A stretch of DNA of 7,169 nucleotides from Pseudomonadota bacterium (GCA_018262135.1 JAGTSD010000087.1:1-7169), one strand, 5' to 3'. Positions 1-6,767 are shown, numbered from the stretch's first letter. The notes: generated by a model from the sequence alone, not told the origin. Program-made: numbers and translations.

Positions 1-1656
1 GGGCCGATTGACCGCCATCGACGAGAGCGCCATCCCGATGGCGGTGGCGGATTTGCCCGAGCCGGTGGGACCGAACAGGACCGTGTGGGCCACCCGCCGC
101 CGGTCGCGCGGATCGTAAAAATTGATGTTAAAGGTTTGGCCATCGCGGCGATGCCAGCCGACGAAACAGGGATGTCCGGTGCCCGTGGATCGCCCAAACA
201 AGGGCAACACCGCCGCGATATGGGACGTATAGGCCAGCCGCGAGCGCAGGCTGTGGGTTCGATCGAACCGCGGGTCATACACGAAGGGCAGATTGCGCAC
301 GAAGCTGTCGTCGGCCAGCAGGTCGTAGCGTGCCGGTATGGCGGTCAAACCGGCCGGCCCCAGGATGTTCCCGGCGACTTGGGTGCGCTCGTCCAGTTCG
401 GCGAGGCTCTTCCCGCGCAGATAAAGCCCCATCTGCACATTAAAAATGCGTTGATCTTGCCGCAAGGCCACCCGCGCGGCCCTCAGTTGTTCGGCGGCCG
501 CGCCCGCGCTGTCGGAGCGCGTGTTCTCGACCTTCAGCTGGAGGGTGTCCAGATAGCTCTCGACCACGACGGGCGAACGCGGGATGAGGGTCCAGGTCAT
601 GACGGTTTCAGGGGGCAGGCGATCCCACGGACCGGCGGTGACGGCGCGATCCACTTGCCGGTCCAGGGTCAGCACCCCATCGGGCGGTGCCAACGAAATC
701 CCGTGAAAGGTGAGATACCGCAGAAAGCTCGGCCCGAATTTCCACACGCCGCGATCCCGCTCGTTGTCCCGGTGCTCGATCGGCTCGGGCGGTATCTGCA
801 CCAGGTGCTGGGCGAGATCCCACCCCGCCCCCCGCTGGTCCGGTGGGGGCAGCGGGTTTTCATGGACATAAGCGACCGGCGTGGGGTAGCCCAAGACTTG
901 GGGAGTCAGCAACGGCAACAGCCACGCGCGCAGCATCGCCTCATCCAGCCGCTCCACGCGCACGCCGATGCCTTCCAGGCCGCCGATCCAGGGCGCGATG
1001 GCTTGATTCAGCCGTTGCGCGGGCGTATAGCGCGGGTGTTTCCATTCCTTGGGGGGCGCCTTGCGAAACACGCAGGCGTGAATCTGCTGCTCGATCGCCC
1101 GCCAGCCTTTGGGCTGCTCGCCCGAATGGCTGATCCGCACATCCTCAAAGATCCCCCGCGGCGAACACATGAGCTGAAAGTGGTCGCGGGTTTCGGCCAA
1201 CCACGCTTGCGAGAACGGCGTCTCGCGCACGGTGGGATCGGCGGCGGCCGCCAGGGCATCCGCCAGATTGGCCGGTTCCCGGTTTTCGAGATAGATCTGA
1301 ACCACATACGGGAACTCGTCATCCTCCATCGGCAGCAAGCGCAACACATGATCGAGTTCCGCGCGAAAGGCGGCCTGGCGTTCGGGCGAACGGGCCTCCA
1401 GATCCGCCGCGTGCAGACGAAACGCCGCCCCGACCGAGACGCCATCATCGAGACGAAACACGCCCTCCTCGACCTCGTATCCCGCCAGCGGGAGGAAATC
1501 CGAGAACGCGGGATAGACCCGAAACAGGTTGCGAAAGGTTTGTTGGTCGAGCGGTACGGTCTGGCCGAACAACGGCCAGTCCCCGATCAGGCGGTTGAGC
1601 AGTTGTTGCCACCAGGGGACCGGGACAGCGTTCGCGGCGGCCGGATTGACGTTCAC
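1..1656 (-). CDS. VirB4/TraC-like conjugative transfer ATPase (TIGR03744 / PFL_4706 type), N-terminal part
   Basis: This is the energy-providing ATPase of the type IV secretion system, expected to act at the cytoplasmic face of the inner membrane in pilus assembly and DNA transfer. The reading frame is open for 552 codons from a GTG at 1656 to the window edge, so the C-terminal part, with Walker B and the rest of the ATPase core, lies outside. A clear Walker A motif, GPTGSGKS, occupies residues 529-536 (bases 72-49), preceded by the typical VirB4 context HTVLFGPTG. The long region before it, with FNVQMGLYLRGKSLAEL and a later PLFGRSTGTGHP, resembles TraC/VirB4 N-terminal domains. The GTG start is supported by GGAGG six bases upstream and by a four-base GTGA overlap with the preceding lipoprotein stop. 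The product starts MNVNPAANAVPVPWWQQLL. Family and Walker A are secure; the exact subfamily rests on gene order and on recalled similarity. It probably corresponds to tfc16 of ICEHin1056. Confidence 0.93.
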   Translation of the reverse strand, partial: MNVNPAAANAVPVPWWQQLLNRLIGDWPLFGQTVPLDQQTFRNLFRVYPAFSDFLPLAGYEVEEGVFRLDDGVSVGAAFRLHAADLEARSPERQAAFRAELDHVLRLLPMEDDEFPYVVQIYLENREPANLADALAAAADPTVRETPFSQAWLAETRDHFQLMCSPRGIFEDVRISHSGEQPKGWRAIEQQIHACVFRKAPPKEWKHPRYTPAQRLNQAIAPWIGGLEGIGVRVERLDEAMLRAWLLPLLTPQVLGYPTPVAYVHENPLPPPDQRGAGWDLAQHLVQIPPEPIEHRDNERDRGVWKFGPSFLRYLTFHGISLAPPDGVLTLDRQVDRAVTAGPWDRLPPETVMTWTLIPRSPVVVESYLDTLQLKVENTRSDSAGAAAEQLRAARVALRQDQRIFNVQMGLYLRGKSLAELDERTQVAGNILGPAGLTAIPARYDLLADDSFVRNLPFVYDPRFDRTHSLRSRLAYTSHIAAVLPLFGRSTGTGHPCFVGWHRRDGQTFNINFYDPRDRRRVAHTVLFGPTGSGKSATAIGMALSSMAVNRP

Positions 1657-2015
1657 TGGCCGCCTCCGGCGTAGTCGCCTTCGCCCGGTTGGGCGTAATG
1701 CATCCCATCGCGCAGGGCAAAGACGGTGTAATACCCGGGGACGGGCATCGTTCCGCTGAGATGGGGATAGACGTACCCCAGAATCTCGGGATTGGGCACC
1801 TGCAGAAACTCCTTTTGCAGATCGCCGAGCGCTTCCGCGCCGCTGCGGGTGGCGGAATCGGCCTCCTCCGCCACGACCGGTGTTTCAAAGGTGGGGACGG
1901 GTGCGGCGGTTGCTGCCGCATTTTGTGCTGGCGGCGGCGTTTGGCAGGCCGCCAGGCAGCCGCTCAGGAGCGACATCCACAGGGCGTTGTGGAACCCAGG
2001 GGCGTTGCGGGACAT
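1653..2015 (-). CDS. Conjugative transfer region lipoprotein, TIGR03751-like (C-terminal signature half)
   Basis: This is a 120-residue predicted lipoprotein of the mating channel, expected to be anchored in the outer membrane facing the periplasm. The N-terminus has a short hydrophobic stretch with two overlapping lipobox candidates, LSGC ending at Cys20 and LAAC ending at Cys24. A Pro/Ala-rich linker follows (about 26-50). The C-terminal half carries the signature I remember for TIGR03751: PNPEILGYVYPHL (74-86), PVPGYYTVF (91-99) and YAQPGE (107-112). The ATG at 2015 overlaps the previous stop by one base (TAATG), with GGAG eight bases upstream. Its stop overlaps the ATPase GTG by four bases. 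In the family as I recall it, an LLP...W motif precedes this signature in the same polypeptide; here something similar sits in the preceding small lipoprotein. It probably corresponds to tfc15. Lipoprotein nature is strong; family assignment is good but from memory. Confidence 0.88.
   Translation of the reverse strand: MSRNAPGFHNALWMSLLSGCLAACQTPPPAQNAAATAAPVPTFETPVVAEEADSATRSGAEALGDLQKEFLQVPNPEILGYVYPHLSGTMPVPGYYTVFALRDGMHYAQPGEGDYAGGGQ
1663..1667 (-). promoter_or_regulatory. Ribosome binding site for the ATPase GTG start
   Basis: On the minus strand GGAGG lies six bases before the GTG at 1656. It decides the start of the ATPase gene, which otherwise has a non-ATG start inside the end of the preceding gene. 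Confidence 0.6.
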
Positions 2016-2269
2016 TAAAAGATCTCCGGGCTGGAAGAGGTCTGGGTCGGCGAACTCGCCGCGTGGGGATCGGCGATGAGCCCGCTCATATGTCGGTCAT
2101 ACACCTCGCGCGTCGTGGGTCCTTCATCCGGTAATAGGTCTTTTTTCCGGGGACCGTAGGAACAGGCGGCCAAGGCCAGGCCTAGCAGCACCAGACCGGC
2201 CGCACGACGGCCCGCCCGCCCTCCAGAGCGTACCCGACCGGGGGGAAACGATTTAATCCAGGGGCGCAT
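2015..2269 (-). CDS. Small lipoprotein, possible N-terminal half of a split TIGR03751 lipoprotein
   Basis: This is an 84-residue product with a basic N-terminus (several Arg between 12 and 22), a hydrophobic stretch (about 23-35) and a clean lipobox LAAC with Cys36. The mature part is only about 49 residues: SYGPRKKDLLPDEGPTTREVYDRHMSG, sent in two pieces here as SYGPRKKDLLPDEG and PTTREVYDRHMSG, then a Ser/Pro/Thr-rich tail. The start at 2269 is fixed by a strong GGGAGG five bases upstream, located inside the end of the TraB-like gene, which it overlaps by 17 bases. Its stop shares one base with the start of the next lipoprotein. The DLLP...REVYDRH part resembles what I recall from the N-terminal region of TIGR03751 proteins, so this may be half of a split lipoprotein. 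It could instead be a short independent lipoprotein such as a VirB7-like channel part. The gene call is well supported; its exact role is unknown. Confidence 0.8.
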   Translation of the reverse strand: MRPWIKSFPPGRVRSGGRAGRRAAGLVLLGLALAACSYGPRKKDLLPDEGPTTREVYDRHMSGLIADPHAASSPTQTSSSPEIF

Positions 2270-3896
2270 GGTCGCCTCCCTCTCCGTAGGCGTACTGCAA
2301 CTTGCGCCCGGTCGTGTCGTAGTTGATCGGGATTTCGGCCTCGACAAAAATCTGGACGTTCTGGCCCGGCGGGACATACACCACGTCAAAGGCGTCGCTG
2401 GCCCGCTCGCGCACGTAGTTCGCGATCTCGCCCGTGGCACCGCTGACGCCTTTACCCAAGGCGTATTCGTAGGTGTGGCCGGAGACATAGCTATTGAGGC
2501 CGTAGGCGGTACGGTCCACGGTGACCTGGGAATTGGCGTAGGCGTTGGCCAATCCGTCGAGAAAGGCGGCGATGCCGCGATCTTTCAAATAGCTGCCGGC
2601 GTTGTCGAAAAACTGGCCCCGGATACAGGGCTTGCCCCAGGGATCGGTGAGATAGCCGAGATTTTCGTTGACGGAGACCGGCCCGCCGTTTTGGCCATGG
2701 CCTTTCCCGCGATGCACGGTATGGATGCGCCCGTCCTCAAAGACGAAGGTGACGGTATCGAGGTAGGCTCGGACGCAGGACTGCTCCCGGACACCGACGG
2801 CATAGCCCGTCCAGACGGCGTTCGCAACGCCCGGAATCCGCAGGCCGTTGGCCGCCAGATTATCCGCGCCAGTCATGAGCTTGAATCGGAAAGGATCGGT
2901 CAAACGGCCCATGAAGGGGACGCGGCCGACCAGCGGCGTCATCATCGAATTGTTGACCAGGGTCGCGGCATCCGGGATCGTGTAGACGGGGATCACGGCC
3001 GAGGCGCCGTCCTGGTCCGCCTTAACGGAAAAGGGATACCGCTTCGGCTGATACGAGAGCGTGGCCGCCGCCGGCCGGTGGCCGGACGCGAGGGCGCGCG
3101 CCGTCCCCCCGCCCGCGATATAAGGCGTGACGGTGAGGTAATCGCCCCCGAGACCCGTCGTCAGCCGCGCGGGTGGGTCGCGGCGGTTCCGGGTGGAATT
3201 CGCTGACGACGCAGGATCATGGCCCATCGAACCGGCCAGACGATCCGCCAGACCTTCCAGACCGGGCACCTGGCGTAACCCTTCCAACATGCCCGGCGCC
3301 ATTTGCGGCGCGCCGGGGCGGGTATCGTTTGGCGCGGGTCGTTTCTCCTCCGGCGGGGAGAGCACGCGATTCGCTTCCGAACGACCGCCGTTGTCGGCGC
3401 CACCACTCGGGTTCGTGGACCCGTTACGTCCCGTCGATGCGGCGCGCATTTCATTCAACTCTCGCGTCAGACGGTCGATTTCACGGTTCAGCCGCGGGTC
3501 CTGGGCGGCGGCGGTCGCTTCCTTGATTTTTTGCTCGGCTTGCTCGCGGGTTTCGCGCAACGCTTGCGTCAGGCGATCGATGTCCTGCTTCGACTGATTG
3601 ACGGCGTTCTGCGTGGCTTCTTTCACCTCCCGCGCCGTTCGATCTCGATCCAGCAGGCGCTGGTTTTCCGTTTGATCGAAGCGATAGCGCATATCCTGGA
3701 GCAGCGCAGTCATCGTGCGCAGCTCATCGGCATAGGTCGGGTCATCGCCCCGCCGGACATTCGGCGCTTCCGTCCGCGCCTTGACGGACGAGGTGGGAGA
3801 GGGCTGCAGCTCCAGCAGCCCGTACAGACCCCCGAGCGCCGCGACGCTCAGGCCGATGACGGCCCATTTACTCGTTGAGAACCAGGGGAGTGGCAT
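2253..3896 (-). CDS. TraB/VirB10-like conjugation scaffold protein (TIGR03752 / PFL_4705 type)
   Basis: This 547-residue protein is expected to span from the inner membrane through the periplasm as the VirB10/TraB-like scaffold of the secretion channel. It has a short cytoplasmic N-terminus, one membrane helix (about 11-29), and a long charged heptad-type coiled coil (about 56-152, rich in Gln, Glu and Arg). A Gly/Ser/Pro-rich linker (about 155-205) follows. The C-terminal domain (about 285-535) contains VIPVYTIPDAATLVNNSMM, PLVGRVP and DVVYVPPGQNVQIFVEAEIP, which I recognise from TIGR03752 proteins. Two cysteines, Cys374 (QSCVRAYLD) and Cys424 (GKPCIRGQF), lie in the periplasmic domain and may form a disulfide. 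The ATG at 3896 lies 29 bases inside the end of the TraK-like gene, with only a weak GGTGAT upstream, which suggests translation coupled to that gene. The last 17 bases overlap the small lipoprotein. It probably corresponds to tfc14. Confidence 0.93.
   Translation of the reverse strand: MPLPWFSTSKWAVIGLSVAALGGLYGLLELQPSPTSSVKARTEAPNVRRGDDPTYADELRTMTALLQDMRYRFDQTENQRLLDRDRTAREVKEATQNAVNQSKQDIDRLTQALRETREQAEQKIKEATAAAQDPRLNREIDRLTRELNEMRAASTGRNGSTNPSGGADNGGRSEANRVLSPPEEKRPAPNDTRPGAPQMAPGMLEGLRQVPGLEGLADRLAGSMGHDPASSANSTRNRRDPPARLTTGLGGDYLTVTPYIAGGGTARALASGHRPAAATLSYQPKRYPFSVKADQDGASAVIPVYTIPDAATLVNNSMMTPLVGRVPFMGRLTDPFRFKLMTGADNLAANGLRIPGVANAVWTGYAVGVREQSCVRAYLDTVTFVFEDGRIHTVHRGKGHGQNGGPVSVNENLGYLTDPWGKPCIRGQFFDNAGSYLKDRGIAAFLDGLANAYANSQVTVDRTAYGLNSYVSGHTYEYALGKGVSGATGEIANYVRERASDAFDVVYVPPGQNVQIFVEAEIPINYDTTGRKLQYAYGEGGDHAPLD
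2275..2280 (-). promoter_or_regulatory. Ribosome binding site of the small lipoprotein gene
   Basis: GGGAGG on the minus strand lies five bases before the ATG at 2269, inside the last codons of the TraB-like gene. It is one of the strongest Shine-Dalgarno matches in the window. It selects this ATG over the longer in-frame opening upstream, which is only a shadow of the TraB-like gene. Confidence 0.65.
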
Positions 3897-5007
3897 GGGG
3901 GATCACCGCTTGATTGAAGGGTTGTGCCGTGACGACGGCCCAAACCGTCCCGTTATGGCCGCTCCCGGCGGGTTCCAGCGTGGGGTGGAGCGCGGCGGCA
4001 AACAGCAGGCGCCCGCGTAAGGCCTTGGGTTCGAAGGGGATGGCCATCGATCCGCCGTTGTAAACGCCCAGCGCCGTCACATGCAGGTTGCCCGCTTTCC
4101 ACTGCTGCAAGGGGCGAATGGTCAGGCCCGCGACGGGTAGCCGAACCCAATCACGGACGTCGAACGGCCGCACGGCAACCGGCGTGGCATCGAGCTTCGG
4201 AATCAAGCGAGCAGGCCCGGTGTAATGAGCGAGAGCAAAGCGCGCCAGGGCCGCGTAATCCGCTCGGCCCTGGCCTTTCGCGCCGGGCGCGCCCGGCTGT
4301 AGAAAATCGGGGATCAACGCGCCAGCCGCCGCTTCCAGCCGGGCCTGGTCGGTCGGCGCATTCGCCTTGGCGTCAGCGGTCGCCTCCAGAACGGGATCGT
4401 GCAGAGTCAGGCGTTCCGGCGCCGCGCCCTCCGCCTGTGCCGACACATCCAGTTGGTACAGCGTGCCGCCGACGGCCGTGGCCAATACCCGAACCGGCGC
4501 AAAGGGTTCACGCGCGAGCCAGTGGAGTTGCCCCGTGGGGGAGAGCACGACGCGGGATTGCCGTGCCACCGTCTGGGGAATGTCGATATCCGCGATCGGC
4601 TCGGGAAAATCGATGCGTCGTTCCGCATCCACTTTCAGGGCCACCGGAATGGGATTGCCTTGCCAGACGGCCTGCGCTGCCGGCGCGGGGATCGGCGCCG
4701 GGGCGGCTACCGACGCCGTGGGTGCGATCTCGGTGGCCGCCCCGGACGTCGCCGTTGGCGCCGCTGCGGCCGAAGGCGGTTCAGGCGAAACCGCCGCCGC
4801 CACCTCGGCAGGCCCACCCGAGATCGTGTGCTGGGCCGTGACAGAGCCCAGGGTGGTCTCACCGATCTTCGGCGCCGTGGACGTAAGGGGCTGGCCCCCA
4901 TTCGGAGATTGGGCCTGAACCGCCGTGAGTGCCATCGTCAAGGCCATGACCCCAGCGGGCCTGACCCCACAGGGTGCGAGAATCGCAAACCGGCGCCGAG
5001 CAGACAT
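3868..5007 (-). CDS. TraK-like periplasmic conjugation protein (TIGR03749 / PFL_4704 type)
   Basis: This is a 379-residue exported protein, the likely TraK-like part of the outer-membrane side of the channel, partner of the TraB-like scaffold encoded next. It has a signal peptide with a basic start (MSARRRF), a hydrophobic core and a probable cleavage after Ala32 (AVQA). A low-complexity Ala/Pro/Thr linker follows (about 65-113). A conserved domain begins near WQGNPIPVALKVDAERRIDF (114-133) and continues with VLSPTGQLHWLAREPF. The C-terminal part has VRPLQ-like and ALGVYNGG segments that I cannot assign further. Start choice: an in-frame ATG at 5016 lies only one base after AGGAG, too close for good initiation, whereas the ATG at 5007 lies ten bases away and the GTG at 5013 four bases away. 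I prefer 5007, but 5016 differs by only three residues. The end overlaps the TraB-like gene by 29 bases. It probably corresponds to tfc13. Confidence 0.9.
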   Translation of the reverse strand: MSARRRFAILAPCGVRPAGVMALTMALTAVQAQSPNGGQPLTSTAPKIGETTLGSVTAQHTISGGPAEVAAAVSPEPPSAAAAPTATSGAATEIAPTASVAAPAPIPAPAAQAVWQGNPIPVALKVDAERRIDFPEPIADIDIPQTVARQSRVVLSPTGQLHWLAREPFAPVRVLATAVGGTLYQLDVSAQAEGAAPERLTLHDPVLEATADAKANAPTDQARLEAAAGALIPDFLQPGAPGAKGQGRADYAALARFALAHYTGPARLIPKLDATPVAVRPFDVRDWVRLPVAGLTIRPLQQWKAGNLHVTALGVYNGGSMAIPFEPKALRGRLLFAAALHPTLEPAGSGHNGTVWAVVTAQPFNQAVIPHATPLVLNE

Positions 5008-5017
5008 CGTCACCATA

Positions 5018-5022
5018 CTCCT
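5018..5022 (-). promoter_or_regulatory. Ribosome binding site of the TraK-like gene
   Basis: AGGAG on the minus strand sits in the short gap after the TAA at 5030-5028. Its distance to the first ATG (5016) is one base and to the second ATG (5007) is ten bases, so it argues for the downstream start. Confidence 0.6.
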
Positions 5023-5027
5023 GAGAA

Positions 5028-5651
5028 TTAACTCGCCACTGCGTCAGCCGGTTGAGGCCCCGGTGGCAGGTAGCAGTCAAACGCGAGCTGAAAGGGATTC
5101 GATTCGAGCGGCACGGCGTAATGCACGATGCGCACGGGATAGTGATAGCGACGATTGCGCGTTTCGATGCCCTTGACGTGTTCTTCCAGGTCGAACTCCA
5201 GATGGACCTCCCAGGCATCCTTGCCCAGGCGAATCACGTTTTTCGGATCGAAGAGGCCATCGGTCGCCGGCAACAGCCGTCGCGTGCGGCCGGCATACAG
5301 ACTTTCATTGCGTTGCTTGTGCAGCCTGAGGTCGGCCATGCAACGTTCGGTGATGTAATGCCGCTCGGCCTCCAGATTGGCCAGATAATCCTGGGCGCAA
5401 TCCGTGTGGCAATAATGGAGCTGGGTCATCAGATTTTCGGCAAACGCAAACACGTTCGCCGGCCAAATCTCATTCGGTTTGATCAGCTGCGGACGGCTCA
5501 AATCGGGCGGCACATGGACGTTTAACAAGGTTGGCATCCGCAACCAACCCACCCCGAACAGCGCCAGTAAAATCATCAGGAGGTAGATGATGCGATCGCG
5601 GTATCGCAGCTGTTGCTCGAGTTGGCTGAGGTGGGTCTTGGCGTCGGACAC
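5028..5651 (-). CDS. TraE/VirB8-like membrane-anchored conjugation protein (TIGR03746 / PFL_4703 type)
   Basis: This 207-residue inner-membrane protein has a short cytoplasmic N-terminus with a few helical, Gln-rich turns, one membrane helix (about 21-37) and a periplasmic domain. That topology and size fit the VirB8/TraE-like component that connects inner-membrane parts to the scaffold. Recognisable family segments are VPPDL (47-51), IWPANVFAFAENLMTQL (62-78), DYLANLEAERHYIT (88-101), GRTRRL (121-126), AWEVHLEFDLEEHVKG (146-161) and YPVRIVHYAVPLESNPFQLA (171-190). Unusual here are the closely spaced Cys81 and Cys85 (CHTDC) plus Cys104 and Cys193, which I do not recall as family features. The start is a GTG at 5651 with GAGAG nine bases upstream, 27 bases after the preceding gene. 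It probably corresponds to tfc12. Family assignment is good; structural analogy to VirB8 is inference. Confidence 0.92.
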   Translation of the reverse strand: MSDAKTHLSQLEQQLRYRDRIIYLLMILLALFGVGWLRMPTLLNVHVPPDLSRPQLIKPNEIWPANVFAFAENLMTQLHYCHTDCAQDYLANLEAERHYITERCMADLRLHKQRNESLYAGRTRRLLPATDGLFDPKNVIRLGKDAWEVHLEFDLEEHVKGIETRNRRYHYPVRIVHYAVPLESNPFQLAFDCYLPPGPQPADAVAS

Positions 5652-5678
5652 GGCGGTTGTCTCTCGTAGGCTCGCCGA

Positions 5679-6032
5679 TCAGGCCGAGGGGGCGCGCGGG
5701 ACGCGCCGGGGGCGATGGCGGCTGTACTGATAGCGGCGCCCGGGCTGGATGAAGGCCGCCCCCTGGGCGGTTTTCCGATGCCGTTCAAAATACAAGGGCT
5801 TGCCGGCCCGGTGGTGGTGGATGCGGCGCAGCAGGGCATACGCCAGCGCCAGCCACCCCACCAACCCGATGGCTAAAACCACGGGTGACCGTAACCACAG
5901 CGTCAAACCGATCAGGGCCAGAACGGCGGCCGCGCCCGATTGATACAGTGCGGCTTTGATTTCGGTCCAGGTGCAACCGAAATACACCAGCGGTTCGCGA
6001 TCCAGTTGGTCGAGCGTCTGGTCGGGTTTCAT
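5679..6032 (-). CDS. TraL-like conjugation membrane protein (TIGR03750 type)
   Basis: This 117-residue membrane protein has the layout of TraL/VirB3-type pilus assembly proteins. A short N-terminal segment LDREPLVYFGCTWTEI (10-25) resembles the 'LN-EPVV-RG-T-DE' signature I recall for TIGR03750. Two adjacent membrane helices follow (about 31-47 and 50-68), then a strongly basic cytoplasmic tail (from RRIHHHRAGK at 69-78 to the end). In related systems this protein works with the VirB4-type ATPase at the inner membrane. The ATG at 6032 lies ten bases after the preceding stop with only a weak GAGCG upstream. The C-terminal about 25 residues are almost entirely Arg, His, Pro and Ala and look poorly ordered. 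It probably corresponds to tfc11. Confidence 0.9.
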   Translation of the reverse strand: MKPDQTLDQLDREPLVYFGCTWTEIKAALYQSGAAAVLALIGLTLWLRSPVVLAIGLVGWLALAYALLRRIHHHRAGKPLYFERHRKTAQGAAFIQPGRRYQYSRHRPRRVPRAPSA

Positions 6033-6042
6033 GGCCGCTCGC

Positions 6043-6516
6043 TCAGCCGATGGTGATGTTGGGATTGATGGTGAGGTTGTTCATCCACTCCATGACCAGG
6101 GCGATGAGCACGGCCGCGACCACCAGCACGGCCACGATGAAGGCCACATTTTTAATGAACAGGCCCCATTCGCCGTGGCGCCGGGCATCGCTGACCGCGG
6201 TGAAGACATCCGCGACCCCTCCCATCACGCCGAATCCGATCATGACGACACCGCCGGCGATGGCCATCATGATCAGAACGGTGATGACCTTCACCAGGAA
6301 GGGCTTATCCGTCATGGAGCTGGGCAGAATCTTGTCCAGCGCGAAATTACCGCTGGCGGCTTGGGCCTGGGCCCACTCCGGCGCCACCAGCACGCACACC
6401 AGGGCGGCCAGGAGCAGACCCGTCGTCGGGCTGAGCGGCGGTAGCACGCGGCGGACCGCCGCCCGCCACCCTTCACGCGCCCAGGACAGCGGGGGAGATA
6501 GAGGCATCAACATCAT
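6043..6516 (-). CDS. ICE membrane protein with long leader, pilin-like (TIGR03745 / PFL_4702 type)
   Basis: This 157-residue product has a long leader of about 50 residues: basic positions up to Arg23, a hydrophobic stretch (about 33-46) and a likely signal peptidase site after EWAQA or EWAQAQA (Ala51 or Ala53). The mature part would be about 105 residues with two hydrophobic helices (about 75-100 and 121-145) joined by a short charged loop containing DARRHGEWG (110-118). The W in that loop and the overall size agree with TIGR03745 as I recall it. A long leader plus two helices is also how VirB2/TraA pilin precursors look, so it is a candidate major pilin, but that is inference. The ATG at 6516 overlaps the preceding TGA by four bases (ATGA). 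In-frame ATGs at 6513 and 6507 are alternatives. The open frame continues further upstream, but that part is out of register with the family and overlaps the preceding gene. It probably corresponds to tfc10. Confidence 0.88.
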   Translation of the reverse strand: MMLMPLSPPLSWAREGWRAAVRRVLPPLSPTTGLLLAALVCVLVAPEWAQAQAASGNFALDKILPSSMTDKPFLVKVITVLIMMAIAGGVVMIGFGVMGGVADVFTAVSDARRHGEWGLFIKNVAFIVAVLVVAAVLIALVMEWMNNLTINPNITIG

Positions 6517-6767
6517 GAGTAGAAGACTCCCAAAACAGAAACCAACACCAGGAACGCCGCTACCACGAGTAGCAGCACGTGCGGCGCGCGAGCGAAATCG
6601 CCGCCGCGCACCGCTTCCGAACCGACGTGCAGCAGCCAGCCCAGAACCAGGACGGTCCCCACCGCGACGCACACCGCGATCAAACTCCCCGCGATCGCCG
6701 GCGCCCGCAGTTGCGTGGCGGCGAAAAAGGCGCTCAACACTTCGTTCATCGCCCCGGAGGCGGCCAC
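6513..6767 (-). CDS. Two-helix ICE membrane peptide (TIGR03758 / PFL_4701 type)
   Basis: This small inner-membrane protein has two hydrophobic helices (about residues 25-47 and 62-82 from the chosen start) separated by a short polar loop with EAVRGGDFARAP. Size, topology and position between the RAQPRD-type gene and the TIGR03745-type gene match TIGR03758. The MNEVLSAFFAATQ segment before helix 1 resembles the N-terminus of that family. The start is uncertain. I chose the GTG at 6767 because GGAAGGG lies just upstream at a usable distance, giving 84 residues. The ATG at 6749 gives 78 residues and aligns best with the family start. A TTG at 6812 would give 99 residues and overlap the preceding TGA by four bases. 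The end overlaps the next start (ATGA). Its molecular role is unknown; a pilus assembly or minor pilin role is inferred from context. It probably corresponds to tfc9. Confidence 0.85.
   Translation of the reverse strand: MAASGAMNEVLSAFFAATQLRAPAIAGSLIAVCVAVGTVLVLGWLLHVGSEAVRGGDFARAPHVLLLVVAAFLVLVSVLGVFYS

Noticed and set aside
85..1674. 529-codon plus-strand open frame exactly antisense to the VirB4-like ATPase gene.
   Set aside because: The minus strand encodes a recognisable ATPase with Walker A, a good ribosome binding site and operon overlap. The plus-strand product has no recognisable domain and is a composition shadow of GC-rich coding DNA, where antisense stops are rare.
1008..1921. 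Two minus-strand open frames (1448-1008 and 1921-1445) that could be read as genes.
   Set aside because: They are Arg/Pro/Ser-rich out-of-frame readings of the ATPase and TIGR03751-like lipoprotein genes, with no family features.
2268..3206. 312-codon plus-strand open frame antisense to the TraB-like gene.
   Set aside because: It has no recognisable domain and lies within a well-supported minus-strand gene; the length is explained by high GC.
4399..5031. Plus-strand Arg/Gly-rich open frames antisense to the TraK-like gene (also 4367-4918).
   Set aside because: They are shadows produced by the Ala/Pro linker codons of the minus-strand gene; the products are low-complexity and lack ribosome binding sites.
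5652..5678. The 27-base gap between the TraL-like and TraE-like genes as a possible promoter or terminator.
   Set aside because: It is too short for a full promoter, shows no hairpin followed by a T-run, and contains the ribosome binding site (GAGAG) of the TraE-like gene.
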